Source: Anisodus tanguticus (Eukaryota; Streptophyta; Magnoliopsida; Solanales; Solanaceae). Taken from it: a stretch of DNA of 64,000 bases. Made by a program: the position numbers and the translations under genes. Shown here one piece after another: positions 22,124 through 34,300 of this stretch (positions are counted from its first letter, which is position 1; each line of letters opens with the position of its first letter). The notes under the pieces are model-generated. The model had not been told where the DNA came from, did not search any database, and saw nothing but the letters and a program-made list of their open reading frames with translations. The stretch is taken from contig CM067544.1 of assembly GCA_034509755.1 (NCBI GenBank), positions 13,077,001-13,141,000 of the forward strand, given 5' to 3'.

Positions 22124-22661
22124 GTTGAAAACGACGCCTAATGAAATGAGAACATGACTCCTTATATGGACTTGAACAATTTTCACTCTACAAACTAACT
22201 TTTGGGGTTGAGTTAAGCCCAAGATCCATTCTTTATATGGTATCAGAGACAGACTCATTCCAACTCTTTGTTCGTCGATGTTGGGCCTCCAAATTATATT
22301 GTCCACGCTCCAGTTAACGAAGTCTGGGCGTGCGGGGGAGTGTTAAGAGTCCCACATCGGAAATGGAATGGGAACATGGACTTCTTATGTGAACTTGAAC
22401 AATCCTCACCCTACAAGGTAGCTTTTGGGGATCTTTACATGGTATCAGAGTCAGACACATTCTAACTCTTTGTTCGTCAATGTTGGGCCCCCAAATTATA
22501 TTGTCTACGCTCCAGTTAACGAGGTGTGAGCGTGCGGGGGAGTTTTAAGAGTCCCACATCGGAAATGGAATGCGAACATGGACTCCTTATATGGACTTGG
22601 ACAATCCTCACCCTACAAGCTAGTTTTGAGGTTGAGTTAGACACAATATTCATTCTTTACA
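22124..22661 (+). mobile_element. TRIM retrotransposon, tandem with three LTRs
   Basis: Three LTR-like units lie in direct order: about 22124-22237, 22341-22439 (starts TGTTAAGAGTCCCACATCGG) and 22543-22661 (starts TTTTAAGAGTCCCACATCGG). Each is followed by a primer-binding site for initiator tRNA-Met: TGGTATCAGAG at 22238-22248 and 22440-22450, and a decayed TGATATCGAAG after the third. Purine-rich tracts (GTGCGGGGGAG) precede LTRs 2 and 3. The two internal spacers are about 100 bp and nearly the same (TTGTTCGTC...ATGTTGGGC). It encodes no protein. This is the structure of a terminal-repeat retrotransposon in miniature amplified into LTR-internal-LTR-internal-LTR. Confidence 0.82.
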
Positions 22662-23639
22662 TGATATCGAAGTCATATAAGGAGTCTATATTCCCATTCT
22701 ATTTACCTCGCTGGGTATGTCGATGTGCTGCCGTTACCAATTATTCATAAAACTAATACGGTGTTTCGAGTTTCAACGTATATAAGCGGCAGAAATGAGT
22801 TTTTTTTTTCATTTTTTGTAAGCGGCATAAAATGATGATTACCGTTTCTGAACAACGAAGCTTCCAACACAATCGTCAGTTATAATGACATATTCTCATT
22901 TGATTGTTAAAGGAACTCACAAGGTTGCAATTGAAATTTATACCTCAAAAAAATTAAAGAAGTGTATCACGATTGTTTCTAGTATGAACGCTATAAAGGC
23001 GTGAACTTCTCATGACTGATTGTATATACTTTATGTAGCAGCATAGAGAAACATGCATGTAATCATTTTCTCACTTTTTCTGCAACCAAATTAATTGACA
23101 TAAGCTGAATCTATTGCATTATTCTTTTACTAAGACGAAACAGATCTCTAATCAACACTACCAAATATAAGAAGAAGAACTTAACTGAAGAATTAGAAGA
23201 AGCACAAGAAAATAAGAACGAACATAATTAAGCTTTGTTATTAAATAATAACTATAAGAGCAGATTCACTACATGCTGACCATATCCATATCAATATAAG
23301 AGCATAAGGGTTTACATGTGCTCCCCCTACCTTCAAAGTTTCTTCGGACTTCGTGCGTCCCTAGTTCTCAATAAATATATCTCCTACATTGTCATTGAAT
23401 TAACTTCTTCCTCTCATACAATTGTCGGTTCTCCATGCACATGATTTAATGGTTTGATAGGTTTTGGATTAGCAAGGTTCGAATTTGTAGTTGGTTTAAG
23501 AATATTGACATATGATTGCTTAACTGGGGGTGGTTCACTCCCGGTAAGAGCGGGCTAGCCATTGATGGCCGTAGCCATTGCCGGAAAAGCCGCCACCAGT
23601 AGTTAGGGTTTGCTAGCTTTAGGGTTTTGATCCAGAGTG
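22662..23639. other. Intergenic, possible copia edge
   Basis: No gene seen. The right end (from about 23500) may include debris of the adjacent copia element: a minus-strand frame continues from the gag-pol pseudogene without recognisable domains. Confidence 0.4.
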
Positions 23640-25443
23640 CTTTTTAAGAATTTGATTTCCCCTATGTTACTATTAGTAAATTTATATCTAAAGACAACAA
23701 ACTTATAACATACATAATTTAAAACGGGAGATGTCCATAAATCGCTATGAATAATATCAAATGACATTAAAGTACGAGAAGTAGAGGCTACAAATAGTAA
23801 TCTAACATGTTTTCCTAAAGGACAGGATTGACAAATTGGAGTACTACGCGTACCCTTAAAAGAAATAAAATTATTTTTATGTAAGGAAGAAATAATGGAC
23901 GACCCAGGGTAACCCAAACGTGCATGCCACAAGGAAGGAGCTACAGCTGCAAAAGTAGATGGCAAGGCTTGACTCGAGAGACTGGATGCGGGCGTGATAG
24001 GATAAAGATCTCCCATACTATCACATCTCATGAGAGGTATCCCCGTCTTGAAATCCTTCACATAAAACCCAAAAGGATTAAAATCAATAGAAACTCAATT
24101 ATCAGTGGTGAATTTACGGACTACATAAATTTTTAATTAAGTTAGGGGCATGGAGGGCATTTTAAGACAAGAGATGGATGGGGGGGGGGGGGGGAGATAA
24201 AGTTTTATGACCGTAACCACGAATTAGAATTGAGTTGCCATTACCAACAATTATGCCACAATTTTTGCTCAAATTGGAATAAGACGAGAGTACCTTGGTC
24301 GGACATCATGTGAGAAGTGGTGCTGGTGTCCATGTACCAATTCGCGTATGGAGGATTCAATCCAAATGTATGTATATCGGCTTCAATATCTATAGGTGTC
24401 GGAATCGGATTGGGGCCCGTAGTATGGAAAGCCTGCGGGGGCCGAGGCCCAAGCAGGCCTCCTTGCTGTCCAGGCCCAGAACTGTGGCGGAACCCACTGG
24501 ACAGATGAAATAAGTTGGTCCTGAAGGGCTGCTGGGTGGCCCACTGTCCAGGGACCGGAGAAGCTGGAAAATAAGAGCCATTGGCCACCGGCCAAGCCCA
24601 CTGCCAAGAGGGCAATGGCTGGGACCAGTTGGCCTACGGCCCACTGCCACTGTTTTGGCCACCACCACCACCACCGGAACCACCACGATTGCCACCGCGA
24701 TTTTTGCCATTATTTTTTTGATTTTTCTTGCTTCCACCGTGAGCACGGTTTTAGCCCGAATTATCAACAAAACCTTGGGAATTATTGGATGAAGTCATCA
24801 TGACCACGGGATTAGCGCCGTTAGCCGCCTTTTTGGCCAAATCGGCTTCTTCTAACGTAAGCATCGAACGAGCTTGATAAAAAGGTGGAAGTGGATTACT
24901 TTGACGGAGGAAAGTCCCCGCGCCATTACAGGCCTTAGATAGGCCTGCAACCATTTGGAGAACAAGAAGATTATTGGTAACAGGCGCGCCAACGTTACGG
25001 AGTTAGTCCGCCAATTCCTTGAGCCGTTTACAATAAGCCGAAACATTCGGGAAATCATCCATGCTGACTTGGAAAAATTCCTTCTCAAGGGTGACAACGC
25101 GGGAATGTTGGTTGTCCTGGAATATATCACGCAATCTATTTCAGGTAGCCATAGCCGTAGTGTCTGGTTCAATGATCGTTTGTAAAAGGTCAGTAGAAAT
25201 AATGGAGTAAATCTACTGAAGGACGGTAGCATCAAGAGTGATCCATAACTGAGGATCCTCCGTAGGAAGAGGGATAGCGGGAGGAATTATGTGATGGAGG
25301 ACTTGATGTGAGATAGAGTGAATTTTAAACAACTCTGTCCACATCGCATATTGGACGTTTTCCATCTTAAGAACAATAGAGATGTTGTTCTTGATGTTAG
25401 AAACAGTAAGGGCAGGATGAAACATGCTCTTTGACGTCGACAT
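23603..25443 (-). pseudogene. copia gag / protease / pre-integrase pseudogene
   Basis: The minus-strand ATG at 25443 begins MSTSKSMFHPALTVSNIKNN, the same start as the gag at 37198 in the other element. The UBN2-type gag region is interrupted by stops (for example after LDATVLQ and within the AYCKRL region). A Gly-rich segment and a Pro/Gln-rich linker follow (24770-24390). The protease motif reads WYMDTSTTSHMMSDQGT: the family DTGATTHM has become DTSTTSHM, so the catalytic DTG is lost. The GAG-pre-integrase box keeps LWHARLGYPGSS and CQSCPLGK. A run of 15 G at 24180-24194 marks a local expansion. The reading stops at the truncated integrase (SDLWTSPVL). Confidence 0.75.
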
Positions 25444-25593
25444 AACGAAAGACCAAAGGGTGATTGAGGGATTTGGAATAAAATTTGGGAAGAGAGGAGG
25501 TAAAAACTAGCTCGGAAATCGAGGAAGGGCTCGGAATTCGAATCAGCCGAGAGAAGCAGAAGCTTTTGGAGAAGGAGGTACGTGAGACATAGA

Positions 25594-25605
25594 CTTCTGA
25601 TACCA
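25594..25605 (-). other. Primer-binding site
   Basis: On the minus strand TGGTATCAGAAG follows directly after the LTR end, matching the 3' end of initiator tRNA-Met as in many copia elements. Confidence 0.8.
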
Positions 25606-25927
25606 TGAAAGAAATAATCCCCTTGATTATTTTTATTAATTAATGAGTATATATACAATTATAATGTTCCATAATATGGAAAATTCTATTCCTATTATAC
25701 TCTCAAAACCCTATTCTATTTGTACAAGAATTCTACAATTATGGTAAGTGTACAATTCTAATTAATTACAAATAATATGGTACAAAATACTCTCCAAACC
25801 GTGATATACTTACCATGTATATCACGGACAGTTTGGTAAGTATATCACGGACAGTGGCCTTGTGTTTCCGTGATATACACGGTATACACAAGGCATTGTA
25901 TATGTCGTGTATATCGTGTATACAACA
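25606..25927 (-). repeat. 5' LTR of truncated copia
   Basis: About 322 bp; plus strand begins TGAAAGAAATAAT and ends ATACAACA. It shares its first half with the LTRs at 31040 and 37353. The middle has short repeated units built on GTGATATAC/GTATATCACGG (25801-25900). Confidence 0.72.
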
Positions 25928-26168
25928 GTATACTTTCAGGAAATGCAGCACCTTCAACTTTTTGTACTTCTGATTTCATATCCTCTTCTACTTCCTTTAA
26001 CATGATGAAATCATTTAATAGATTCTTGTTATCCTCATCAACTTCCTTTAACATGTTATTATACTCATTGCGAGCAAATTTTATCAGACCTAACCTTGAA
26101 GCAGACTGCATTGTGATCTCAGATTGAGAAATGAAACTTGGTGGAGGAGATTCTAAAGAAAAAATCAA
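25928..26168 (-). other. Possible exon fragment of an unknown gene
   Basis: The minus strand stays open from 26168 to the LTR edge, with SEITMQSASRLGLIKFARNE then two related heptad-like pieces (MLKEVDEDNKNLLNDFI and MLKEVEEDMKSEVQKVEG). The composition looks like a genuine coiled-coil coding segment, not like the surrounding AT-rich DNA. The copia LTR begins right after it, so the segment may be a gene piece cut by that insertion. I do not recognise the family. Confidence 0.3.
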
Positions 26169-26721
26169 GAGTTCAATGGCTCCAGTTAGGGGACTCTATA
26201 AATTCAGCTTGATCCCATGCTTGTATGAAAACTACGATAACACACAATTATATAAGTTGCTATATTAATTAAAAATATAATTTTAATTGTTCTTAGCCTT
26301 AATTTTAGTTTTTTCAAATGTCGAAACATAAAATTAGAAAAGACAAATAAAAGGAGGAAACTCTTTTTTCTTTATTTATTTCTTACTAGAGTGCTTGGTG
26401 AAGATTATTTTCCCCCACAGAAATATCGATCCAAATCAGTTAATGACGTTTATAGGAGTATAGTTCATTGAAAAGATAACCATGGAACAGTTTCTGAACA
26501 TAAAATTTAGGCTACGATGCTAGTTTCCATGTACAACATAAAATGATGTTAGTTTCTTTGTATCTGTAAATAATAAACTACTAAAAAAATCATTAAAGTA
26601 AGGAGCAAGCTAAACTGGAGATGAGTGAGTTGTATACCTAAGTGAAATGAAGAAGAGTGTTGAAGGATGAGAATGAAAAGGGTATGTGTATATATAGTCT
26701 CTATGTAGTAGTTGTTGTAAG
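26169..26721. other. Intergenic, no gene seen
   Basis: AT-rich spacer before hAT copy 2. Confidence 0.45.
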
Positions 26722-27171
26722 TAGGCCTGTCCAGGCCAGTTCCGCTACCGGCCCCGCCCCGTCCCGATCCCCTAAAAAAATTTTGTCGGGGATCGAACTT
26801 GGGGCCGGGGATCGTCCCGCCCGTCCCGATCCCGACCCGACCCGCCCCATCCCGATCCCCTCCCGCCCCATCCCAACCCCGTCCCGCCCCGCCAGCCCCC
26901 TCTCCCTTTGCAAAAATAATTGTTGTAACAACGGCCAACTTCCGATTTTGGCCATTGTGCAACGGCTATAATGACCATTTTTGGCCCCCACCCCATAAAC
27001 CCCCTACTCCCTTAATATTTATTTTTAACCCCTAAGTTAATATATCTACACTTTAACCCTATTTCTCAACTATAAATACCTCATTTTCCTATTTATTTTT
27101 CTCACAAATCTTTCTACCATCTCTCTAATCTCTCAAATTTATCTCTCTACAATTTACAAATCTTCCTACTA

Positions 27172-28730
27172 TTAAATAGGGACCAAGAGAATCAACCAGC
27201 TAGATGTAAAATTTGTAAAAATGTTTATAAATTTAAAATCGGAAAAGGTCAAGGTGGGACGGGAGGTTTATTGAGACATGTACAAGGCGAGCAGACGGCT
27301 AGGTGGAATGAATACCAGGCTAAAAAATCGGGTGTGCTAATGCCATCTGAGTCGAGATAAGGTTCACATAGTGTCCCCGACCTAGTACAGGGTCAAATTA
27401 ACCCAACGACAGGGGGAATTTTTGGTCCTAAATATGATAAAAACAAAGATAGGGAAAATATGGCAAATTTAGTTGCGGTGGAGGGTTTGCCATAGGGAAA
27501 ATATGGCAAAATATGGCCTAAAACTTTTTAAAAGCATTCTTGAAAAAATATAATTTGCTATAAATTTTATTTTTAAAGGTAATAAAATACAAAGACGCAA
27601 AGAATATAAAAAAAATTGTCATGATTGTGGATTACCTTATAGAAAAATTTCAGAAGAAGTTTCGACTAGGTGAAATTCTCTGTATAAACAACTACTTGTT
27701 GCTTACGATTATAGACAACCTATAACTTTATTATTTCACGCCCATAATAAAAATCCAAGGGATATGCTTGTAGATAATGATTGGGAATTTTTTTTAGAAC
27801 TTAATGGATTTCTAGAGAAATTTTTTCAAGCTACTAAAGAATTTTCCGGTATTTATTATCTTACTATTTCAAATATGTTATTTTATATAGCTCTAATATT
27901 TTTGTTACTTAATGAATATATGCAAAAACTAACTTATAAGGCATCTATTGAAAAAATGGTGACAAAATTAAAAAAATAATTTTTTCCTATTCCCACTATT
28001 TATATTATTGGTGCGGTAGTAAATCCGACTATTAAAGTAGATGGTTGTAAAACACTAATAGAAACGATTTATGATTGTATAGAAGTAATTCCAACAGACC
28101 TAACTGAAGAACCAACTCACAAACCAACTAAAGAAGAAGTTACGTCTAGCATACACACTGAATGCAAACAAGTATATATGTATTACCAACAACAAAGTGC
28201 AAATAAGCAACCGACTTTTGTACCATCTTTTACTACTTCGCTGCAACCTTATAAAAACACATGCGGTTTCTGCTGCTAGTATTCAAGGCCTTAGAAATAA
28301 AATATTTAGTGGTTCAACTTCTTCACAAGTTAGCGAATTTAATGTTTATGTTTTGAAGGGTGTTGTACCGTACGAATTAATTGTTAATGATGAAGGACAT
28401 AAAGACTTGCTGAAATACTGGAGGCAGAATGGGAATACATTTCCGACACTAGCAAAGATGGCCCGAGATGTTTTGAACATTCAAGCGTCATCAACAACGT
28501 CTAGAAGTGCTTTTTTTGCTGGAAAAATTCAAATAGGAGAGCACATACATTCATTGGCGGGAGACGCATTGGAGATTGCAGTTCTTTTCAGAGATTGGAT
28601 TCGAGCGGAGCGTAGAAGGTGCGGTCAACCGGAGATCATCGAAGAAGAAAATAACAACTACAACGAAATCTTGTCCGAGGGAACAGGAAGCGACGTCGAA
28701 CAATTTGACCGACATTCCAATTCCAACTGA
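27172..28730 (+). pseudogene. hAT transposase pseudogene (BED finger to dimerisation domain)
   Basis: From 27172 the frame gives CKICKNVYKFKIGKGQGGTG and GLLRHVQG, a BED-type zinc finger (two Cys, then the TGGLxRH box). A stop follows at about 27357. The centre (27700-27980) matches the plant hAT linker and RNase H-like region in part (LFHAHNKNPRDM..., YYLTISNMLFYIAL, then PIPTIYIIGAVVNPTIKVDG), with a stop at 27979. The C-terminal hAT dimerisation domain (28240-28640) is well preserved: LLKYWRQNGNTFPTLAKMAR, then DVLNIQASSTTSRSAFFAG and ALEIAVLFRDWIRAERRR. It is broken by several stops and frame changes and cannot make a full transposase. Confidence 0.75.
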
Positions 28731-28949
28731 AGATCTTCAAGACATTGTGAGGAAATTAGAAAAAGTATTGTTAAATAAGTAATTTTTTTAATTGCAATTT
28801 TACTATATGATTTGCAACTTTTGAACAAAATCACAAAGTTGCAATTTTAAAATTGTATTATCAAAAAATTATATTTCTATTAAATAATATAAGAGGCACA
28901 AAAACAGCCTTACGATATTTTTATTACATTATCTTACTCAATTATTGAA

Positions 28950-28954
<5 letters not shown>

Positions 28955-28984
<30 letters not shown>
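28955..28984. repeat. (TA)n microsatellite
   Basis: About 30 bp of TA in the tail of hAT copy 2; copy 1 has only a short TA run at the same place. Confidence 0.9.
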
Positions 28985-28986
<2 letters not shown>

Positions 28987-29535
28987 ATCAAATTCCGATC
29001 CCGACCTGTCCCCCCAAATCCCGCCCCCTCTACCGTCGGGATGTGGGACGGGATGGGACCTCTACCGTCGGCATCAGGTAGTGCCGATCCTCTTTTTATT
29101 GAATGTGTATTTATAAGATTAAAAAATAGTTAAAATATAGAATAAAATTTTATCACATATCGGAAAGCTAGGTTTTCCGGCAATTGTGACTTTTATATTA
29201 GTAATGTAAAAATTTTGTGAATTTTCTATTAGAAAATATAGTTATGTGACTTTGGTGAAAAAATCATAGTTGCGTGATCATTTATGGATATTCTAAATTG
29301 GAATGTAGGAGATAGTATATTTATCATCTTATATTGTTGGTTGATCAATTTTTTATCTATGATAAAAATTTGAGAAAAATAATAAATGATAATATTGTAT
29401 ATTGTAGAATCTTTTAATGAAGGGTAAAAAGTTAAATAAACATTTCTAAGATTTTTCGTGCTTTTAATATAACTAGTCTCTATGAACATGTCTCGTAAGT
29501 TATCTCCTATCAATCATAACAAATGTTAGGTATTA

Positions 29536-29755
29536 CTCCATCTGTTCACTTTTACTTGTCCAATATTAACTTTGCACACCCCTTAAGAAATAATAAATGA
29601 AGTGCATAATTTATCATGATGTCCATATTAATTGATGCATAATTTTAATGGATTTGAAAAATGATTTGAAATGAATAGTTAATAATAAGGGTAAAAAAGA
29701 AAAAAAGAAATTATCTTCTCTTGATATGCTAAAAGTGACAGTAATTAAGAATTCA
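29536..29755. mobile_element. Stowaway-like MITE remnant
   Basis: The left end CTCCATCTGTTCACTTTTAC follows a TA and matches Stowaway ends such as that at 3790. The right end is diverged, so the limit is approximate. Confidence 0.45.
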
Positions 29756-31034
29756 TAGTCTATTTCACTTTACCAAGTGATACACAAAAAGCTAGATCCA
29801 CGTATATGAGCAAAACCAAATAATAAGAAATGGGATATATATTTCGATAAGATTTATATTACTCTAACAAATTGAAAAATTTAAAACCAAAAAACTTCTT
29901 AAAACAGTGGGAATCAATAATTAGGAAGTGAACAACTTAAATAGGCCTAAAGAGTTAGCTTGGAAGATACATACCAATGATGTGAAAGAATATATAAATG
30001 TAGTAGCACTAAGTATAATAAAATCATCACCAAGAAGTAATTTAGTAAGAGAATAAATTAAAGAAAAAAATGCAATATCTCAAATTAAAGTTTAACGAAG
30101 TACTCACTTCCCAGTCTTCGTGTGTTCCCCTATATGCTCATGCCGACACTTTAGAACGGGATTAGGTTGGAACTAAATATAAGGAAAATTATGAAATACA
30201 ACTCCACATTCCTTATCTAGTGTTATTGTTCAAGTGAAATTAGTAAGGCAGTGACTTTTCACGTTTCATTACTAATTTAAAAAATATAATTTTAATTGAA
30301 TTCAGAATCCTATATATTAAATGAAGTCTTTAGTATTACAATTCTATTCAATATAAAACATTTGTCATTAAATATTAAGCTTTTAATATTTGTGTTTTTG
30401 TAATAATATAAAATTATATGTAAATTTATAAATATTGGAGATGATTAGAACAGGAGTCCTAATATGTTTAAAATATGTTAATTTGTCAGCTAGGAAGTGA
30501 AGAGTACCACAAGAATTCAAATTACATAAAGAATGTCAATACTCTATAAAGAGATTCTATCATGTTCGTTCATTTACTAATTTAAGTCCGAAAAGAATTC
30601 TATTTCACAATTTTTTTCCTATAAATTAGTTGACCTAAAATTGCGGTTACATTAGTTTTGGATTATTTTTTTTTTGACAAATAACAAATTTAAATGCTAA
30701 ACTTTCAACATATTACCTAAAACATTTGTAAAGTGGATTCCCTAATCTGGATAGCAAGACAATAAATTCACAGTTAGGAATTGTTACAGTCAGTTAACAA
30801 AGCAGTCAAGTCAAGGGGAGATTTCCTGGATAACCTTTGCGAGTCTTCAAGCAAAATTGATAACAATTAACAGTTGTTGATGATGGACCAGATATTTAAT
30901 TTGCTTCGATAGTTGGGCAACCAAGGGCTGATTTCAACTGCTTCAGATAATTGGAGCAACTGACATATTCTCAGAGGCATATGACTTAATTCTCTCATAC
31001 GTAACCGCTCCAGTGGCTACGTAGCCTCCTTAAC
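29756..31034. other. Intergenic, no gene seen
   Basis: AT-rich host DNA on the left of the copia insertion. Confidence 0.45.
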
Positions 31035-31039
31035 CTTTC

Positions 31040-31335
31040 TGAAAGAAATAATTTCCTGATTATTTTCATAAATTGAAAGACTATATATACATTTTACATA
31101 TGTCCATAATAGGATAATTATATTCCTATTCTACTCCCAAAACATTATTCTATTTGGAGAATAACTATACAATTATGGTAAGAATACAAGACTAATTAAG
31201 GTACACTACAACTATACAAACTTGTGTACAATTAGGACATAGCAGCCGAGAAGGACAAAGAAGTCGAGACCAAATATACATAGGATATACACGTGCATAC
31301 CGTGTATATCGTATGTATATTTGGTATATTTAACA
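31040..31335 (-). repeat. 3' LTR of the copia element
   Basis: Plus strand TGAAAGAAATAATTTCC to TATATTTAACA, 296 bp. It is preceded, on the internal side of the minus strand, by the purine-rich GACTGCGGGTGTG tract. Confidence 0.9.
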
Positions 31336-31340
31336 CACAC

Positions 31341-34300
31341 CCGCAGTCATAGCGGGCAGTTTTCGAACGCTGAGACTGTCCCTAAAATCTTCAAAAAGAA
31401 TCGAGGGAAGACCCTTTGTAAAGATGTCGGCAATTTGATACCTTGACGGTACATGGCAGACGCAGACCTAACCACGAGCAACCTTTTCGCGGACAAAGTG
31501 AATGTCCATCTCGATATTTTTAGTGCGCTAGTGCTGGACCGGATTACCAGAAAGGTAGCTGACACTAACATTATCACAATACACCAATGTCGCTTTCTGA
31601 ATAAGACAATGAAGCTCCAATAGCAAATTATGTATCCAACATGATTCCGAGACCACATTAGCTACCCCTCGATACTCGGCCTCGGCACTGGATCGGGACA
31701 ATGTCGACTGACGTTTCGCAGACCATGAGACCAGGTTATTGCCAAGAAACATACAATATCCAGATGTAGACCGTCTGGCATCTGGACAACCACCCCAATC
31801 AGCATTCGTGTACGAGACCAGTGTGGATGTCGAGGAAGAATATAACTGCAAACCATAGTCAAGGGTACCCTGAATATACCGAATGGTGTGTTTGAGTGCA
31901 TTTATGTGCTCTACTCTGTGATCATGCATAAACAAACACACCCGCTGGACGGCATACGTAATAACTGATCTCGTGAATGTAAGATATTGAAGGGCCCCTG
32001 CAAGACTGCGATAGCGGGTCGGATCCTCGTATGGTACGCCGGTCGCGGCACTAAGCTTGGGCTTAGTATCAACCGGAGTGGAAGTGGACTTACAGGATGA
32101 CATCACATCCCTCTCAATGATCTCAGCTGCATACTTCCGTTGAGATAAGAACAACCCACCATCATGACGAGTGACAGCAATCCCCAAAAAATAGCTTAAG
32201 GCCCCCAAGTCTTTCATAGCAAACTCAGAGCTGAGCATTGTCATGATAGACTGGCGTAAGACATCAGAAGAGGTAGTCAGAATAATATCATCCACATATA
32301 ACAGAATATAGGCCAAGGACGAACCACGACGATAGATGAACAAGTATCTGACCTGCTGTGAGTGAACCCAATAGTGGAAACATAGTTGGCAAACCGCGTA
32401 TACCAGGCCCGTGGAGACTGCTTAAGCCCATATAAGGACTTCTTCCACAAACAAACATGATGAGGATGTTTGGGATCCCTAAATCCCAAAGGCTGATGCA
32501 TATAGATTGTTTCCTTGAGATCACCATGTAAGAAAACATTCTTTACATCTAACTGATGAATAGGCCATGCTTTCGAAAGAGCTAAGCTGAGCACAATGCG
32601 AATGGTAGTCGGATTGACCACCGGACTAAATGTCTCACCACAATCCACACCAACTTGTTGAGTCTTACCATCGCCCACAAGCCGCGCCTTATGTCGAGCA
32701 AATGAACCATCTGAATTTTCATTATGAGCAAAAAATCACATAGACCTAATAATATTAATACCAGATGGACGGGGCACCAACTCCCATGTCTTATTATCAA
32801 TAAGAGCATTATATTCATCGGTCATAGCAATTTTTCAATTCGGGTCATTTAATGCAGACACATGATTACAGGGTAAGGGTGATTTAAGAACATTAGAATG
32901 CAAATTAAAATGTCTTTTTGGTTTAAAAATCCCCCGTTGACTACGGGTGACTGGTCTATGACTTGGGGCAGAGGCGAGTGGATTTTGGAAATTTTCGACA
33001 CTCGGGACGGACTGGCGAGCAGGCAGTGGGCATGTTGGCCCAAATCGGGAACTGAAACCGGGAACTAGGCCAATACTCGGGACCCGAAACGATGCATCTG
33101 AACCGGGCCATAACTGGGTAGAACGGATGGCCCAGTTGCTGGACAAATTTGAAGACGACATTGTTTGGGGAGTACCAGCGGGCAGTGGGCCCGCTGGCGG
33201 AGTTGGGTGCGGGACACGTCCGAAAAATAGTGAATAAGTTTCGGGGAAAGACCATCATCCAAAATATTAGATGAACTAGGCCCGGGATTACTAACCTTAG
33301 CAAAAGGAAACTGGGATTCATAAAAAAATGACATTGCGATTAATGATGATTTTATTAGAGGATAAATCAAAATATTTATAACCACGATGATTAGACGAAA
33401 AACCCAAAAACACACATAGAGTAGACCGAGCCTGAAGTTTGTTAATTGTGGTGAACGGAAATAATGGATAACATAAGCATCCAAAGACTAGAGATGGCAA
33501 CGGATCCTAGACCCGGTCCGGATCCGGTGGATCCAGATCCGTTTTATAGGATATGGATCTTCAAAATTTGGACCCGATGGATCCGGATCGGACCCGGATC
33601 CGTTTATGACGGATCAGATCTGGATATGGATCTTGTCTTTGAGATCTGTATTCGGTCCAGATCCGACCTGTGGATCCATTTTTTGTTAAATACATTATAC
33701 ATCCATATGTAAGACCAGTCCATAACCTAGAACTTCTTTTATTTTTCCAGGCCAGGCCCAAGTCCTTTAAGGACCGAAGCCCTGCCCATCTGCATGTCTT
33801 TAAGCCAACGAAAGGACAAAGACCTCCTCATTCATTTCGTTTCCTTCTGTAACACAAATCCTAGCCGTCGTCTCTACTTGTCGTCCCTACACAACGAAAG
33901 GTGAGTTCGATTTTTGTTTTTTGGCTCTTTTAACTTCTGTTGTTTTCATAATCTACACAAAAAAAATATAACTAAAAGAAGATTGGTTAACCATTTATTT
34001 TAGACGAAGTTGTTTGGTCTGGGTTATAGCATCTCTTTAATACATCTTTCTTGTTTAAGGATTTTGTTCGAGTATGAACACATTCAAAAGTTAAGTAGTC
34101 TTGGTATTGTGATGGTTTATCAAGACTGTCCTGGATACATCTGTTAAAGTTAAGGTTTGTTGAATGTCAAGAAATTTGCTAGAAATGTGGATTTTAGAAA
34201 ATTGTAGCTAGTAAAAGTAAAATAAATGGAATATCATTTATTGCATGTATTTGCTTGAGAAGAAAAGGAAAGCTTAAAATCAAGAGTAAATCAGTTTTCT

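Larger units (their letters stand above)
23640..25927 (-). mobile_element. Truncated Ty1/copia element, minus strand
   Basis: The 5' LTR (25606-25927), primer-binding site, gag and first part of pol are present. Homology to the better element at 31040-37647 stops within the start of integrase (about 23727), so most of pol and the 3' LTR are missing. The right LTR edge abuts GTATACTTTCAGG; no matching left duplication can be assigned because the left end is lost. Confidence 0.75.
26722..29090 (+). mobile_element. hAT transposon, defective, copy 2
   Basis: The left end TAGGCCTGTCCAGGCC fits the hAT YARNG start and is followed by a subterminal array of CCCGACCCGCCCC-like units (26755-26905). 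The inside matches copy 1 (909-4601) in the segment after the array and in the AT-rich tail. The right subterminal array is short (28990-29090) and no matching right inverted repeat or target duplication was found, so the right edge is damaged. Its coding remnants are longer than those in copy 1. Confidence 0.7.

Noticed and set aside
24241..24803. Several GC-rich frames on both strands
   Set aside because: They are shadow frames of the Gly/Pro-rich linker between gag and protease in the truncated copia.
28990..29100. Right terminal inverted repeat of hAT copy 2
   Set aside because: No sequence complementary to TAGGCCTGTCC and no 8-bp duplication of GTTGTAAG was found nearby.
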